Assembly (NCBI GenBank): GCA_902528505.1
Contig: CABZSY010000005.1
Location: forward strand, 1 to 35,159
Origin: an uncultured Pelagibacteraceae bacterium
GTDB taxonomy: Bacteria; Pseudomonadota; Alphaproteobacteria; Pelagibacterales; Pelagibacteraceae
Length of the DNA stretch: 35,159 bases
Direction of reading: 5' to 3'
Position 1 is the stretch's first letter; each line of letters begins with the position of its first letter. The translations under genes and the position numbers were made by a program. Positions 23,688-32,423 of the stretch are shown piece by piece. Below the pieces are notes generated by a model that was given only the letters and a program-made list of their open reading frames with translations, did no database searches and was not told where the DNA came from.

Positions 23688-25162
23688 ATTATTTTTTTAT
23701 TTTTTTTTGATCTTATTAAAGGAAAAGCAAGTGCAATTAAAGATAAAATAAAGAATGTTAAGGCAATGGGTCTAGTTAGAAACATAAGCCAATTTCCATC
23801 AAATATTACAATTGATTGTCTCAAAGTTCCTTCAACTAGTTCACCTAAAATTAATCCAATTATAACTGGAACAACTGAAAAACCATATCGTCTCATAAAA
23901 AATCCTAGTACACCAAAAAATAACATTATCCATACATCAATTATTGATTGGCTTAATGAGTAAGTTCCACAAACTGAAACTGCAAATATCATTGGCCATA
24001 AAATTTTATTAGGTACAAGAGTAATTCTTGCAAAAAGTTTTGCACCAAAGAAACCAAAAATAAAAAATAAAACATTAGCCACTAACATTGCGCCAAAAAT
24101 TCCATAAAGAAATTCAGGTTGTTCCTTAAATAGATCTGGTCCAGGTCTTACTCCATGGATAATTAACCCTGTTAATATAACTGCAGTAGTTGCGCTTCCA
24201 GGAATACCAAGTGCTAATGTAGGAACCATAGCACCACCTGTAGCAGCATTATTTGCTGCTTCGGCACCTGCAATTCCCTCTACTGAACCTTTTCCAAATT
24301 CTTCAGGATTTTTTGAAAATCTTTTTGCCTCAGAATAACCAATTAAAGATGCAACAGTTCCTCCCTCAGCTGGTAATACTCCTATAAATGATCCAATCCC
24401 ACTTGATCTAAGGATTGTTTTCCAAGTTTTTTTATAGTCATCTTTAGTTGGAAGTTTTACGGCTTTTAAGGCTACTCTCTTAAATACTTGATCTAGTAAA
24501 GTAGATTGAGTTAACATTTCACTTATTGCAAACAAACCAACAACAACTGGAATAAATCCTATACCTACTGAAAGCTCATTAATACCATAAGTGAATCTAT
24601 CTATAGATGTCATGAAATCTTTTCCAACTGTTGATATTAAAATTCCAAAAGCTCCTGCTATTAAATTCTTTATTGGACTTCCATCCCCAATCGAAGCCAA
24701 CATAGTTAAACCAAAAATTGCTAAAGCAAAATATTCAGGTTGACCAAATTCATATGCAAGGTTTGCCAATATAGGTGCAAAAAATACCAGAACTATAACA
24801 CTAAATATCCCTCCAACTGTGCTTGAAACTGTTGCCATACCTAAAGCTCTACCTGCTTCACCTTTTTGAGCCAATGGATATCCATCTAAACATGTCGCTG
24901 CTGCAGCTGGAGTTCCGGGTGTATTAATAAGTACAGCCGTAATTGCTCCTCCATATGTTCCTGCGCAATATATAGATGTTAACAAAATAATTGCAGACAA
25001 AGGATCCAAAGTCATAGTGAAAGGTAATATTAATGCACCTCCTGTCGTAGGTCCTAAGCCAGGCAGAACTCCTAAAACTAATCCAAATAAAGTTCCAAAT
25101 AATAAAACTAATAATAGTTTTGAACTAAACAAAGGAGCCATCATTAAAATTAGATTATCCAT
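23684..25162 (-). CDS. tctA: Tripartite tricarboxylate transporter large membrane subunit TctA
   Basis: A 492-residue protein with about 11-12 membrane segments. The family signature is plain: GLVLGVLPGLGPTTGGALILPFT near the N-terminus, YGGAITAVLINTPGTPAAAATCLDGYPLA, and the repeated GVLPAEGGTVAS and LALGIPGSATTAVIL. It forms the channel of a secondary, binding-protein-dependent importer for carboxylates. Start ATG lies one base after the tctB stop. With neighbouring sugar-acid enzymes, the cargo may be a sugar acid rather than citrate. Confidence 0.95.
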   Translation of the reverse strand: MDNLILMMAPLFSSKLLLVLLFGTLFGLVLGVLPGLGPTTGGALILPFTMTLDPLSAIILLTSIYCAGTYGGAITAVLINTPGTPAAAATCLDGYPLAQKGEAGRALGMATVSSTVGGIFSVIVLVFFAPILANLAYEFGQPEYFALAIFGLTMLASIGDGSPIKNLIAGAFGILISTVGKDFMTSIDRFTYGINELSVGIGFIPVVVGLFAISEMLTQSTLLDQVFKRVALKAVKLPTKDDYKKTWKTILRSSGIGSFIGVLPAEGGTVASLIGYSEAKRFSKNPEEFGKGSVEGIAGAEAANNAATGGAMVPTLALGIPGSATTAVILTGLIIHGVRPGPDLFKEQPEFLYGIFGAMLVANVLFFIFGFFGAKLFARITLVPNKILWPMIFAVSVCGTYSLSQSIIDVWIMLFFGVLGFFMRRYGFSVVPVIIGLILGELVEGTLRQSIVIFDGNWLMFLTRPIALTFFILSLIALAFPLIRSKKNKKII

Positions 25163-25163
25163 T

Positions 25164-25670
25164 TTAATAATAATAAAGATTTGTAATTATTCCTGGAGGA
25201 AACCTAAGTCCTAAAATCATTTCAAAAAAAATAAAGACAACTAAAGGAAAAATTATACTTACTAATAATAAATAAAAAACTCTTCTTTCACCCCAATTAT
25301 ATGATACAAAAATTGATAATATTGAAATTGCTAAAAAAAAATCTAAAGTTTTTGAAATTACTATAAATAAAACGAAACTTATAATTGTTAAAAAAAAGGG
25401 CTTAGGTAAATTTTTTTCTTTTTTCCAAGGTCTTCTAAAAGATAAATAATAGATAATTGAAGTTAGTACAATTATCAAGACAAGCAAGCCTTTTGGAAAC
25501 GTAGCAGGTTGAATTCCTCTATTTAAAATTGGCGGAACAGTGTCAAATGAGAAAGTGGATATTAATAATATCGTTGAAACTAATATGATTGTAAAAAAAA
25601 CTTTAAACTCTGTTCTAAAAAAAAAGGGCAAACTTTTGTTTGCCCTTTTTTTATTTCGTACATTATTCAT
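25164..25670 (-). CDS. tctB: Tripartite tricarboxylate transporter small membrane subunit TctB
   Basis: A 168-residue protein with four membrane segments, poorly conserved in general, identified by size, FDTVPPILNRGIQPATFPKGL after helix 1, and its place between tctC and tctA. The first 18 or so codons overlap a terminator-type hairpin, so the real start may be ATG 25670 or a later TTG (about 25637, giving MPFFF); no later ATG precedes the first membrane helix. The unusual basic N-terminus (KKRANK) is a by-product of the hairpin sequence. Confidence 0.85.
   Translation of the reverse strand: MNNVRNKKRANKSLPFFFRTEFKVFFTIILVSTILLISTFSFDTVPPILNRGIQPATFPKGLLVLIIVLTSIIYYLSFRRPWKKEKNLPKPFFLTIISFVLFIVISKTLDFFLAISILSIFVSYNWGERRVFYLLLVSIIFPLVVFIFFEMILGLRFPPGIITNLYYY
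25617..25652 (-). terminator. Terminator-type hairpin inside the 5' end of tctB
   Basis: Stem GGGCAAAC / GTTTGCCC (8 bp, 4-base loop), extended by seven A-T pairs, with a run of nine T on the minus strand that forms the far arm and tail. It begins about 44 bases after the tctC stop, inside annotated tctB codons. It looks like an intrinsic terminator or attenuator for the binding-protein mRNA, and it is one of four such post-binding-protein hairpins here. Confidence 0.82.
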
Positions 25671-25695
25671 ATTAAAAAATGTACTTTGATTAAAA

Positions 25696-26671
25696 CTACT
25701 TAATGTAACCTAAAGCTTTAAGTTGAGCAGTCATTTCTGCAAGCATAACTTCCATTTGCTTACCCCACTCATCAGCTCCAACTACACTGGTTGAATCAAG
25801 ACCAATGTCAGTTAAAAAACTTTGGAAATATTTATGCTCCATAGCTTTTATCATTGCATCCTCTAATTGTTTTTTTCTATCTCCAGGGACACCTTTTTTT
25901 GTTACAAATCCTCTAACTGTAGATAAAACAACTGGAATCCCTAACTCAGTAGCAGTAGGAACATTACTTAATTTTTCCATTCTATTACTTGCTAAGACAA
26001 CTGACACGCATAAAGTACCATCTTCTATTTCAGTAACAGCTTCACCTAAATTTAAAACACCTACATCAATATCTCCTTTGATAAGGTTCGTTTTAATAGG
26101 TCCAACACCTTTGTAAGCTACAATTGTTGGGTCTGTTAATTTTCCTTTTTTTAGTAAAAGCAATAGCACTTACATCATCAATACCACCTACATGAGTTGT
26201 TCCATATTTCAACGATTTTGATTTTTGAGCACTAATAAACTTTTTTGCATCTTTGATGTCATTTTTACAATTAACAACAAATAATTGAGGATCATCTGTT
26301 CCTCTCGCTAACGGTTGCATATCACTTAATTTAACTTTGGTTTTTCCCAAAGCCATAGATACAGCATGTCCAGTAGTCCAAGTTAAAGTATGATTTCCAT
26401 CTGCTGGTAAAGTCATCATATAATCCATAGATGCAGCTCCACCACCACCTTTTTTGTTAACTAATTGCATATCTTGTTTTAGATATCTTCTAGTTCTTAA
26501 CAACATCATTCTAGTAGTTACGTCTGTACCACCACCAAAACCAGCATGTGTAACTGCTTGAATTGGGTGACCGTCTGCTTTAGCAGATGTAATCATAAGT
26601 GGAAGTGCTACGACAAAGAATTCAGTCACTAAAAACGCAGCAGCCAAAAACAATTTAAAGCTTTTTTTCAT
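25696..26671 (-). pseudogene. tctC: TctC periplasmic binding protein, reading frame broken by one base
   Basis: Two overlapping frames make one TctC. The first (26671-26093) has a signal peptide (cut after SAKA) and the body through VSAIAFTKK. The second (26169-25696) continues as GKLTDPTIVAYKGVGPIKTNL to the C-terminus. They join at a run of seven A on the minus strand (26146-26152); one A fewer would restore a continuous protein of about 325 residues. It may be a true mutation, an assembly or sequencing indel, or expressed by slippage. Both halves are otherwise well conserved, with no further lesion, which argues against long-standing decay. A GAGGGAAAT site precedes the ATG. Confidence 0.85.
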
Positions 26672-26740
26672 TATTTCCCTCTTTAGTTAATTTATAATGC
26701 GATATATAAACATAATCTAATATGTGTGGTAAAGAAAAAA

Positions 26741-27733
26741 ATGTCTGACAATAAAAAAAATATAGCTGTTTTATTAGGTGACCCATCAGGAATTGGCCCA
26801 GAACTTATTGTAAAGTTACTTGATAATAAAATTTGTAACGATTCTAACCTAGTTGTCATTGGAGAGAAAAAAATTTTAGAAGATGGAGAAAAAATAGTAG
26901 GGAAAAAAACAAATTTAAAATTTGTTGAAAATTTTAAAGACATTAGTTTTAATGGAAAAGATAAATTTTTTCTCGATATCTCAAAAGGTGCAAATAGAAA
27001 TTATAAATTAAGTGAAGTTTCAGCCGAGTCTGGAAAAACTGTATTAGATGCATTAGAATTAGCTTTAGATCTTGCTAAAGAAAATAAAATTGATGCTATC
27101 AATTTTGGTCCAATGAATAAAACAAGTTTGATGATGGGTGGTTGTGAATACAATGATGAACACGACTTCATGCAAGCAAAACTTGAAATGAAAGAATTTT
27201 GTTGTGAGTTTAATGTTGTTGATAATTTTTGGACAGCTCGAGTTACTTCGCATATTCCTCTAAAAGATGTTGCAAAAAATATTACCAAGGAAAATATTTT
27301 AAAACCAATTAAGCTTTTAGATAAAACTTTAAAAATGAGTGGAATTGAAAGACCTAGAGTTGCTGTTCAAGCACTTAACCCGCATGCAGAATTTGGAAAC
27401 GAGGAAAAAGACGAAATAATACCTGCTATCAAGGAGGCAAAAGAACTTGGTATTGATGCAGATGGACCACTACCATGTGATACTTCTTTTATCACAGCAT
27501 TTAAAAACAAAAATCATGATTGCATTGTTGGTATGTATCATGATGCATTACAGTGTGGTCTAAAAGCTTTTGGTTTCGATAGAGGAGTTACGGTTTCGGG
27601 AGGATTAAGTGTTCCAGTTACGACACCAGCTCATGGTACAGCTTTTGACATTGCTGGTGATAATAAAGCAAACTTGGAGCCAACATTAAATTCTTTTAAA
27701 TTAGCATTAACAATGGCTAAAAATAAACAATGA
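26741..27733 (+). CDS. PdxA-family dehydrogenase (4-hydroxythreonine-4-phosphate dehydrogenase-like)
   Basis: A 330-residue NAD-dependent metal enzyme oxidising and decarboxylating a phosphorylated hydroxy acid. [10 protein letters not shown] opens it, and the three metal histidines are visible in [18 protein letters not shown] and [35 protein letters not shown] closes the active site. I start at ATG 26741, not the GTG at 26726, because family proteins begin just before the [10 protein letters not shown] strand. Position next to a sugar-acid dehydratase and divergent from a TTT importer fits PdxA2-type sugar-acid catabolism better than vitamin B6 synthesis. The DUF1537 kinase that usually accompanies PdxA2 is not in the window. 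Confidence 0.88.
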   Translation: MSDNKKNIAVLLGDPSGIGPELIVKLLDNKICNDSNLVVIGEKKILEDGEKIVGKKTNLKFVENFKDISFNGKDKFFLDISKGANRNYKLSEVSAESGKTVLDALELALDLAKENKIDAINFGPMNKTSLMMGGCEYNDEHDFMQAKLEMKEFCCEFNVVDNFWTARVTSHIPLKDVAKNITKENILKPIKLLDKTLKMSGIERPRVAVQALNPHAEFGNEEKDEIIPAIKEAKELGIDADGPLPCDTSFITAFKNKNHDCIVGMYHDALQCGLKAFGFDRGVTVSGGLSVPVTTPAHGTAFDIAGDNKANLEPTLNSFKLALTMAKNKQ

Positions 27734-28905
27734 GTAAAATAAAAGAGATAAGAACAAAAGTTTATCAATGGAATGGAAAAACTGTCCCCCCTCAAAATAA
27801 TTTTTGTACAAATGCTTCGGATCTTTTATTTGAAAAATCTGACGCAATGGGATCATTCAGATTTCATGAGTGGCTCATATGTGAAATAGAAACTGATGAT
27901 GGAGTTATTGGAATTGGTAATGCTGCGTTAGCTCCACAAATTGCAAAAAAAACTATTGATACTTATTTAAAACCATTGGTAGTTGGTGAGGATCCTTTTG
28001 ATTATGCCTATATTTGGGAGAAAATGTACAGAAGAACTCATGCATGGGGTCGAAGAGGAATTGGCATGGTTGCAATTTCAGCAATAGACATAGCTATCTG
28101 GGATATAATGGGAAAAATCACAAACAAACCAGTATTTAAACTTCTTGGGGGTAGAACTAAAGAAAAAATTCCTGTTTATGCATCAAAGCTTTATAGCCAA
28201 CCCATTAAAGAACTTCAAAAGGAAGCAGAGAGTTACGTAAAGCAGGGTTTCAAAATGTTTAAAATGAGATTTGGTTGGGGTCCAAAGGATGGCCCTGATG
28301 GTATGAAAAAAAATATTGCGCTTGCTGAAGCTATTAGAGAAGTAATTGGTGAAGATACAGATCTGATGATGGAATGCTATATGGGTTGGAACTTAGATTA
28401 TGCGAAAAGTATGATCCCTAAATTAATGAAATTTAATCCAAGATGGCTTGAAGAACCAGTGATTGCAGATGATATCCATGGTTATGAAGAATTAAATAAA
28501 ATGAACATGATACCAATTTCAGGGGGTGAACATGAGTTCAATATATTTGGTTTCAAACAGTTACTTGACCTTAAAGCCGTGAGTTATATTCAATATGATA
28601 ATAATAGAGTCGGAGGTTTTACTGCGGCTCAGAAAATTAATGCTATTGCAGAAGCTCACCAAGTTCCAGTAATTCCTCATGCAGGACAAATGCATAACTA
28701 CCACTTAACAATGTCAAATTTTAATTGTCCAATATCAGAATTTTTTCCTGTCCATGACGTCGAGATTGGAAATGAGCTTTTTTACTATATCTTTGAAGGG
28801 GATCCAGCTCCTAAAGACGGTTTTATAAATCTAGATGATAATAGACCAGGACTAGGTCTAACAATAACTGACAAATATAAAACTGACTTTAAGATTATAG
28901 AATAA
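27730..28905 (+). CDS. Enolase-superfamily sugar-acid dehydratase (L-rhamnonate dehydratase-like)
   Basis: A 391-residue mandelate-racemase-subgroup protein. [15 protein letters not shown]...ADMREKCG-like text (here [24 protein letters not shown]) parallels RhmD. Metal ligands lie in MECYMGW (Glu/Asp position), WLEEP and SGGEHE, and the general-base His in [12 protein letters not shown]; the tail [21 protein letters not shown] also matches RhmD. Its ATG overlaps the PdxA-like stop (ATGA), so they are coupled. A dehydration of an aldonic acid to a 2-keto-3-deoxy acid is expected; which acid is uncertain. Confidence 0.87.
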   Translation: MSKIKEIRTKVYQWNGKTVPPQNNFCTNASDLLFEKSDAMGSFRFHEWLICEIETDDGVIGIGNAALAPQIAKKTIDTYLKPLVVGEDPFDYAYIWEKMYRRTHAWGRRGIGMVAISAIDIAIWDIMGKITNKPVFKLLGGRTKEKIPVYASKLYSQPIKELQKEAESYVKQGFKMFKMRFGWGPKDGPDGMKKNIALAEAIREVIGEDTDLMMECYMGWNLDYAKSMIPKLMKFNPRWLEEPVIADDIHGYEELNKMNMIPISGGEHEFNIFGFKQLLDLKAVSYIQYDNNRVGGFTAAQKINAIAEAHQVPVIPHAGQMHNYHLTMSNFNCPISEFFPVHDVEIGNELFYYIFEGDPAPKDGFINLDDNRPGLGLTITDKYKTDFKIIE

Positions 28906-29817
28906 TTAATAATTATTTACTTCTTTAAGTGTTGGCATTGAACTTGCTGCCCCTGCTCTGGTTGTGGATATACCTGCAACTTTATTTGCAAAAATTAATG
29001 CATCTTTAAATTTTAAATCATTCGCTAAGCCTACTGCAAAAGCTCCGTTAAACGCATCACCAGCACCAGTAGTATCTACAACCTGATCTTTTAATTTTAA
29101 AGCATCAATAAAGTATTCCTCATTCTCATTAGCAAAATAGACACCTCTTTCTCCCAAAGTAATAATAATATTTTTTACCCCTTTTTTTAAAAATTCTCTT
29201 CCTGCAATCTTAATATCTTTCTCTGTGAAAATTTTATTTTTTAAATAAAATTCAGCCTCAGTTTCATTTGGTGTAAAAAAATCTAACAAAGAAAAATTTA
29301 TTTGATCAATGCTTCTTGCTGGCGCAGGATTTAAAATAGTTAAGCAATTATTTTCCTTGGCTTTTTTTAAAGAATAAATTGTAACTTCATTTGGAGTTTC
29401 CATTTGAGTAAGGAAAATTTTGGATTTTTTCAAAATCTCTAAATTGTTATCAATATCTTTATTATTTAACTGAGCAGCTGCACCTGGAACAATATTAATT
29501 GCATTACTGCCATCATAATCTATCATTATGCCAGCAACACCAGTAGATAAGTTTTTATCTTTTGTTATGGAGTTAGTATTTACACCTGCATCTTCATATA
29601 TCTTAAATGCCATATCTGCATGACTATCTTCACCCATTTTAGTTATAAAATTTACTTTTCCTTCAAGTCTGGCTGCAGCAATTGCCTGATTAGAACCTTT
29701 GCCACCTGGCCCAACCAGATGTTTATTTCCTAAAACTGTCTCTCCTTTGATTGGTATCTTTTCTGCATAAAAACAAAGATCTGCAACAAAAACTCCAAAT
29801 ATACAAATAGGCTGCAT
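28906..29817 (-). CDS. rbsK: Ribokinase (PfkB family)
   Basis: A 303-residue PfkB kinase. Signature 1 is GPGGKGSNQAIAAARL and signature 2, with the catalytic Asp, is VVDTTGAGDAFNGAF; NPAPAR and TPNETEAE are typical of ribokinases. It phosphorylates a pentose, most likely ribose, at the 5 position in the cytoplasm. It is the last gene of the ribose-type importer operon, after the FucU/RbsD mutarotase. Converges on the RhmD-like gene with no gap. Confidence 0.92.
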   Translation of the reverse strand: MQPICIFGVFVADLCFYAEKIPIKGETVLGNKHLVGPGGKGSNQAIAAARLEGKVNFITKMGEDSHADMAFKIYEDAGVNTNSITKDKNLSTGVAGIMIDYDGSNAINIVPGAAAQLNNKDIDNNLEILKKSKIFLTQMETPNEVTIYSLKKAKENNCLTILNPAPARSIDQINFSLLDFFTPNETEAEFYLKNKIFTEKDIKIAGREFLKKGVKNIIITLGERGVYFANENEEYFIDALKLKDQVVDTTGAGDAFNGAFAVGLANDLKFKDALIFANKVAGISTTRAGAASSMPTLKEVNNY

Positions 29818-29831
29818 TATTTTTTAAATTT

Positions 29832-30293
29832 CTATGTCCAAACCTTACCGTCTGGTAAAATCACACCCTTAGTTAATATAAAACATCCAAAAGGTCTTGC
29901 ATCGGTGGTTGTAACTATACAGTATGCTTTTTTTGCCTCTTTATAAAAATCCTGTCTAGAAATGGAACCAACTTTCCAATTTTCACCTGATACTTTTTTA
30001 ACCACATCAATAAATTCTTTATGTGTTTCTGTTAATTCATCTGGTTTATCATCTACTTCCATTCTTAAAGTTGGAGATCCACCTTGTGGAACAACAAAGC
30101 TATCGAGTGGGAAAACTGAAAGAATTGCTGAGGCTGCTTCTTTAATACCAACCCCATCTAGTCTTATTACTTTATCATTAGATGTATTTGCGGGAAAATT
30201 TGCATCAGCTATGATTAATTTTTCTCCATGTCCCATTGATCTTAGATGGAAAAGTAATTCAGGACTTAAGACTGGATTAATATTAATTAACAT
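29832..30293 (-). CDS. fucU: RbsD/FucU-family sugar mutarotase
   Basis: A 153-residue protein. MGHGEKLIIADANFPANT and VIRLDGVGIKEAASAIL are the family core, and AYCIVTTTDARPFGCFILTKGV the C-terminal active-site region; the spelling is nearer FucU (L-fucose mutarotase) than RbsD. It interconverts sugar anomers so the kinase or dehydrogenase receives the right form. I use ATG 30293 in place of the adjacent TTG at 30296. A strong terminator hairpin lies between it and the binding-protein gene. Confidence 0.9.
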   Translation of the reverse strand: MLININPVLSPELLFHLRSMGHGEKLIIADANFPANTSNDKVIRLDGVGIKEAASAILSVFPLDSFVVPQGGSPTLRMEVDDKPDELTETHKEFIDVVKKVSGENWKVGSISRQDFYKEAKKAYCIVTTTDARPFGCFILTKGVILPDGKVWT

Positions 30294-30317
30294 CAAATTA
30301 TTATATTACATAAAAAA

Positions 30318-30344
30318 AAAGGGTGGAATAAAATTCCACCCTTT
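30318..30344 (-). terminator. Rho-independent terminator after the ribose-type binding-protein gene
   Basis: A 12-bp perfect stem (AAAGGGTGGAAT / ATTCCACCCTTT) with a 3-base loop, followed on the minus strand by T9. It starts about 22 bases past the binding-protein stop and ends about 25 bases before the FucU start. It is the strongest terminator in the window; fucU and rbsK would need read-through or their own promoter. Confidence 0.92.
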
Positions 30345-30365
30345 AATTATAGTTAATTCTAAAGA

Positions 30366-31298
30366 TTATTTAAAATCGTTAGCGTTTTCTGTTGTTACTA
30401 ATTGTGTACCAGTATCAATATTTATATCAATACTTCCACCATTAGCTAACTCAAGAGCATATTTCACACCATAAGCACCCATGTTATAAGAGAACTGAGC
30501 AATTGTTGCTGTCATTTCTCCTTTAAGAATACTTGTAGCTGCATCCGGAGTAGCATCAAACCCAACAACTACTACATCATTCATATCTGCATCTTTAAGA
30601 GCTTGCATAGCACCTAGTCCCATGTTGTCGTTAGAAGCAAATATTGCTTTGATGTTAGGATTCTTTAAAATTATAGACTCTGTTACTGATCTACCTTTTG
30701 CTGTGTCCCACTCTGCAGTTTGAGTTGCAACAATGTTTAAACCACAATTTTTAAATCCTTTGATTGCACCATCTCTTCTAAGTAACGCAGTAGACTGAGA
30801 CTCGATACCAGTTAAAATTGCAACGTCAGAACCTTTTGGAGTTTTGTCACAAATAAATTTTGCAGCTAATTCTGCACCATTCATATTGTTAGTTCCAATA
30901 AATGTTACACCTTCGTTAATTCCTTTGGTGTCAACAAATACAACCGGAACTCCACTTTTTATTGCATCATCAACAATTGGTGCAAATGCATTTGGATCTC
31001 CTGGTGCTAGTGCTAAAGCATCAACACCTTTGGCAAGTTGGTCTTCAACTTGATTTATTTGTGCCTGAACATCACCTTCTTGAGGAGGTGCAATTAAAAT
31101 TAATTTAACTCCTAATTTTTTAGCCTCTTCCTCAGCACCTTTTGTTACAGATGCCCAGAAAGGATTTCCAGATCCAGGACCTTTGATGCTAAACAAGATT
31201 TTTTTACCATGTCCATCAGCAAAAGAAACTGAACCTAAACTAATTGATAAAAATATTGCTGTAAAAAGAACAACAATTTTTTTTGTTAAGTTTTTCAT
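30366..31298 (-). CDS. Ribose-type ABC substrate-binding protein (family 4B)
   Basis: A 310-residue periplasmic protein with a signal peptide cut after SFA (mature start DGHGKK). SGNPFWASVTKGAEEEAKKLGV, IAPPQEGDVQAQINQVEDQLAKGVDALALAPGD and the late FASNDNMGLGAMQALKDA/VVVGFD motifs define the RbsB-type fold. Ribose, xylose, fructose or a related sugar could be bound; FucU-like mutarotase and ribokinase downstream favour a pentose. It follows the permease after 110 bases, with GGGGAA ahead of ATG. Confidence 0.92.
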   Translation of the reverse strand: MKNLTKKIVVLFTAIFLSISLGSVSFADGHGKKILFSIKGPGSGNPFWASVTKGAEEEAKKLGVKLILIAPPQEGDVQAQINQVEDQLAKGVDALALAPGDPNAFAPIVDDAIKSGVPVVFVDTKGINEGVTFIGTNNMNGAELAAKFICDKTPKGSDVAILTGIESQSTALLRRDGAIKGFKNCGLNIVATQTAEWDTAKGRSVTESIILKNPNIKAIFASNDNMGLGAMQALKDADMNDVVVVGFDATPDAATSILKGEMTATIAQFSYNMGAYGVKYALELANGGSIDINIDTGTQLVTTENANDFK

Positions 31299-31408
31299 TT
31301 ATTTATTCCCCTATTGTTATTTGAATAATCTAAATTAAATAAAAATTTTGGAAAAAATTCAACTGTTTATACAGTCAAAACAACTTTTACGTGTAAAATG
31401 AATTTTAA

Positions 31409-32422
31409 TTATTTTCTAGTTCCAAGATCTCGTCTAAGAACATCTATATAAACAGCTATAACAATAATTGACCCGATTAAAACCTGCTGCCAGAATGAGC
31501 TGACATCCATTAAATTAAGTCCATTTCTTAAAATGCCCATAATCATTACACCAGCAAAAACTCCTAGTACCGTTCCTCTTCCACCAAAAAAACTTGCACC
31601 GCCTATAATACATGCTGCAATAGCATCTAATTCGGATTGCAAACCTGCATTTGGATAACCAGAGTCTGTCCTTCCTGCTAAAATTAATGCTCCAATTCCT
31701 GATAGAAAGCCACAAAGAGAATACACTATGATTAAAATTTTATTTACATTTATACCTGATGCTCTAGCAGCACTTGGATTTCCGCCTATTGCGTAAATCC
31801 ACTTTCCTGTTCTACTGTGGTTAAGAAAAAACCAAAAAATAACATACACAACTGCAATTAAAACTAAACTAACAGGCAGATACTGTGACTTTTCTAATCC
31901 AAGCCAAGTTAAATCAATTCTACCATGTCCCAAATATCTAACTTCGTCTGTGAAACCACTAATTGGTGTTCCACCAGATATAAGGTTTCCTGTCCCTCTA
32001 AAAATATAAAGTGTTCCTAAGGTCATTATAAATGGATGGGGCATCCTCAATAAAGTAATTCCAGCTCCATTAAACAAACCACACAAGAACCCTGCTATCA
32101 GAGGAGTTATAACAACTATAAACCATGGTGCTCCTGCTTTAGCAACAATTGCTAAAACCATGAGTGACAACATCATTATTGAGCCGACAGAAAGATCTAT
32201 ACCAGCAGTTACGATGACCATGAACACCCCTAAGGCTAACATTGATTGCCAAGAGATTTGTTTGAAAACGTTAGTTACATTTCTCCATGATAAGAAGACA
32301 TCTGGCTGCAAAATATGCATTACCAGTATCATAAGCACGAGCAATAAAAGAATGCCATACTTTTCAATGTAGGGCATTAATTTTAAATATAGACTTTCTT
32401 TCTTGTTATCTTTTTCTTCCAT
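31409..32422 (-). CDS. Ribose-type ABC transporter permease (RbsC/FrcC-like)
   Basis: A 337-residue, roughly ten-segment membrane protein with GIDLSVGSIMMLSLMV and GGRGTVLGVFAGVMIMGILRNGLNLM, both standard RbsC-type motifs (the CUT2 family has no EAA loop spelled as in CUT1). It works as a homodimer with the single-domain ATPase encoded just upstream. The 110-base gap after it holds an AACTGT-TTAT-ACAGTC-like inverted repeat and the ribosome site of the binding protein. Confidence 0.93.
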   Translation of the reverse strand: MEEKDNKKESLYLKLMPYIEKYGILLLLVLMILVMHILQPDVFLSWRNVTNVFKQISWQSMLALGVFMVIVTAGIDLSVGSIMMLSLMVLAIVAKAGAPWFIVVITPLIAGFLCGLFNGAGITLLRMPHPFIMTLGTLYIFRGTGNLISGGTPISGFTDEVRYLGHGRIDLTWLGLEKSQYLPVSLVLIAVVYVIFWFFLNHSRTGKWIYAIGGNPSAARASGINVNKILIIVYSLCGFLSGIGALILAGRTDSGYPNAGLQSELDAIAACIIGGASFFGGRGTVLGVFAGVMIMGILRNGLNLMDVSSFWQQVLIGSIIVIAVYIDVLRRDLGTRK

Positions 32423-32423
32423 T

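Noticed and set aside
26093-26169. Programmed ribosomal frameshift in tctC
   Set aside because: The second half lies in the +1 frame, and there is no standard slippery heptamer with a downstream structure or a rare-codon/stop arrangement known for +1 shifting. Indel or homopolymer variation is simpler.
26726-26740. GTG start for the PdxA-like gene
   Set aside because: ATG 26741 places the family's first strand at the usual distance, and the extra residues are lysine-rich with no counterpart in the family.
28906-30293. L-fucose pathway based on the FucU-like gene
   Set aside because: No fucose isomerase, fuculokinase or aldolase is present, and a ribokinase follows directly, so a pentose or related sugar is the safer reading.
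31340-31400. Promoter with TTGACT and TATAAA before the ribose-type binding protein
   Set aside because: The hexamers lie almost next to each other on the minus strand, so the spacing does not fit a sigma-70 promoter. AT-rich DNA gives many such chance matches.
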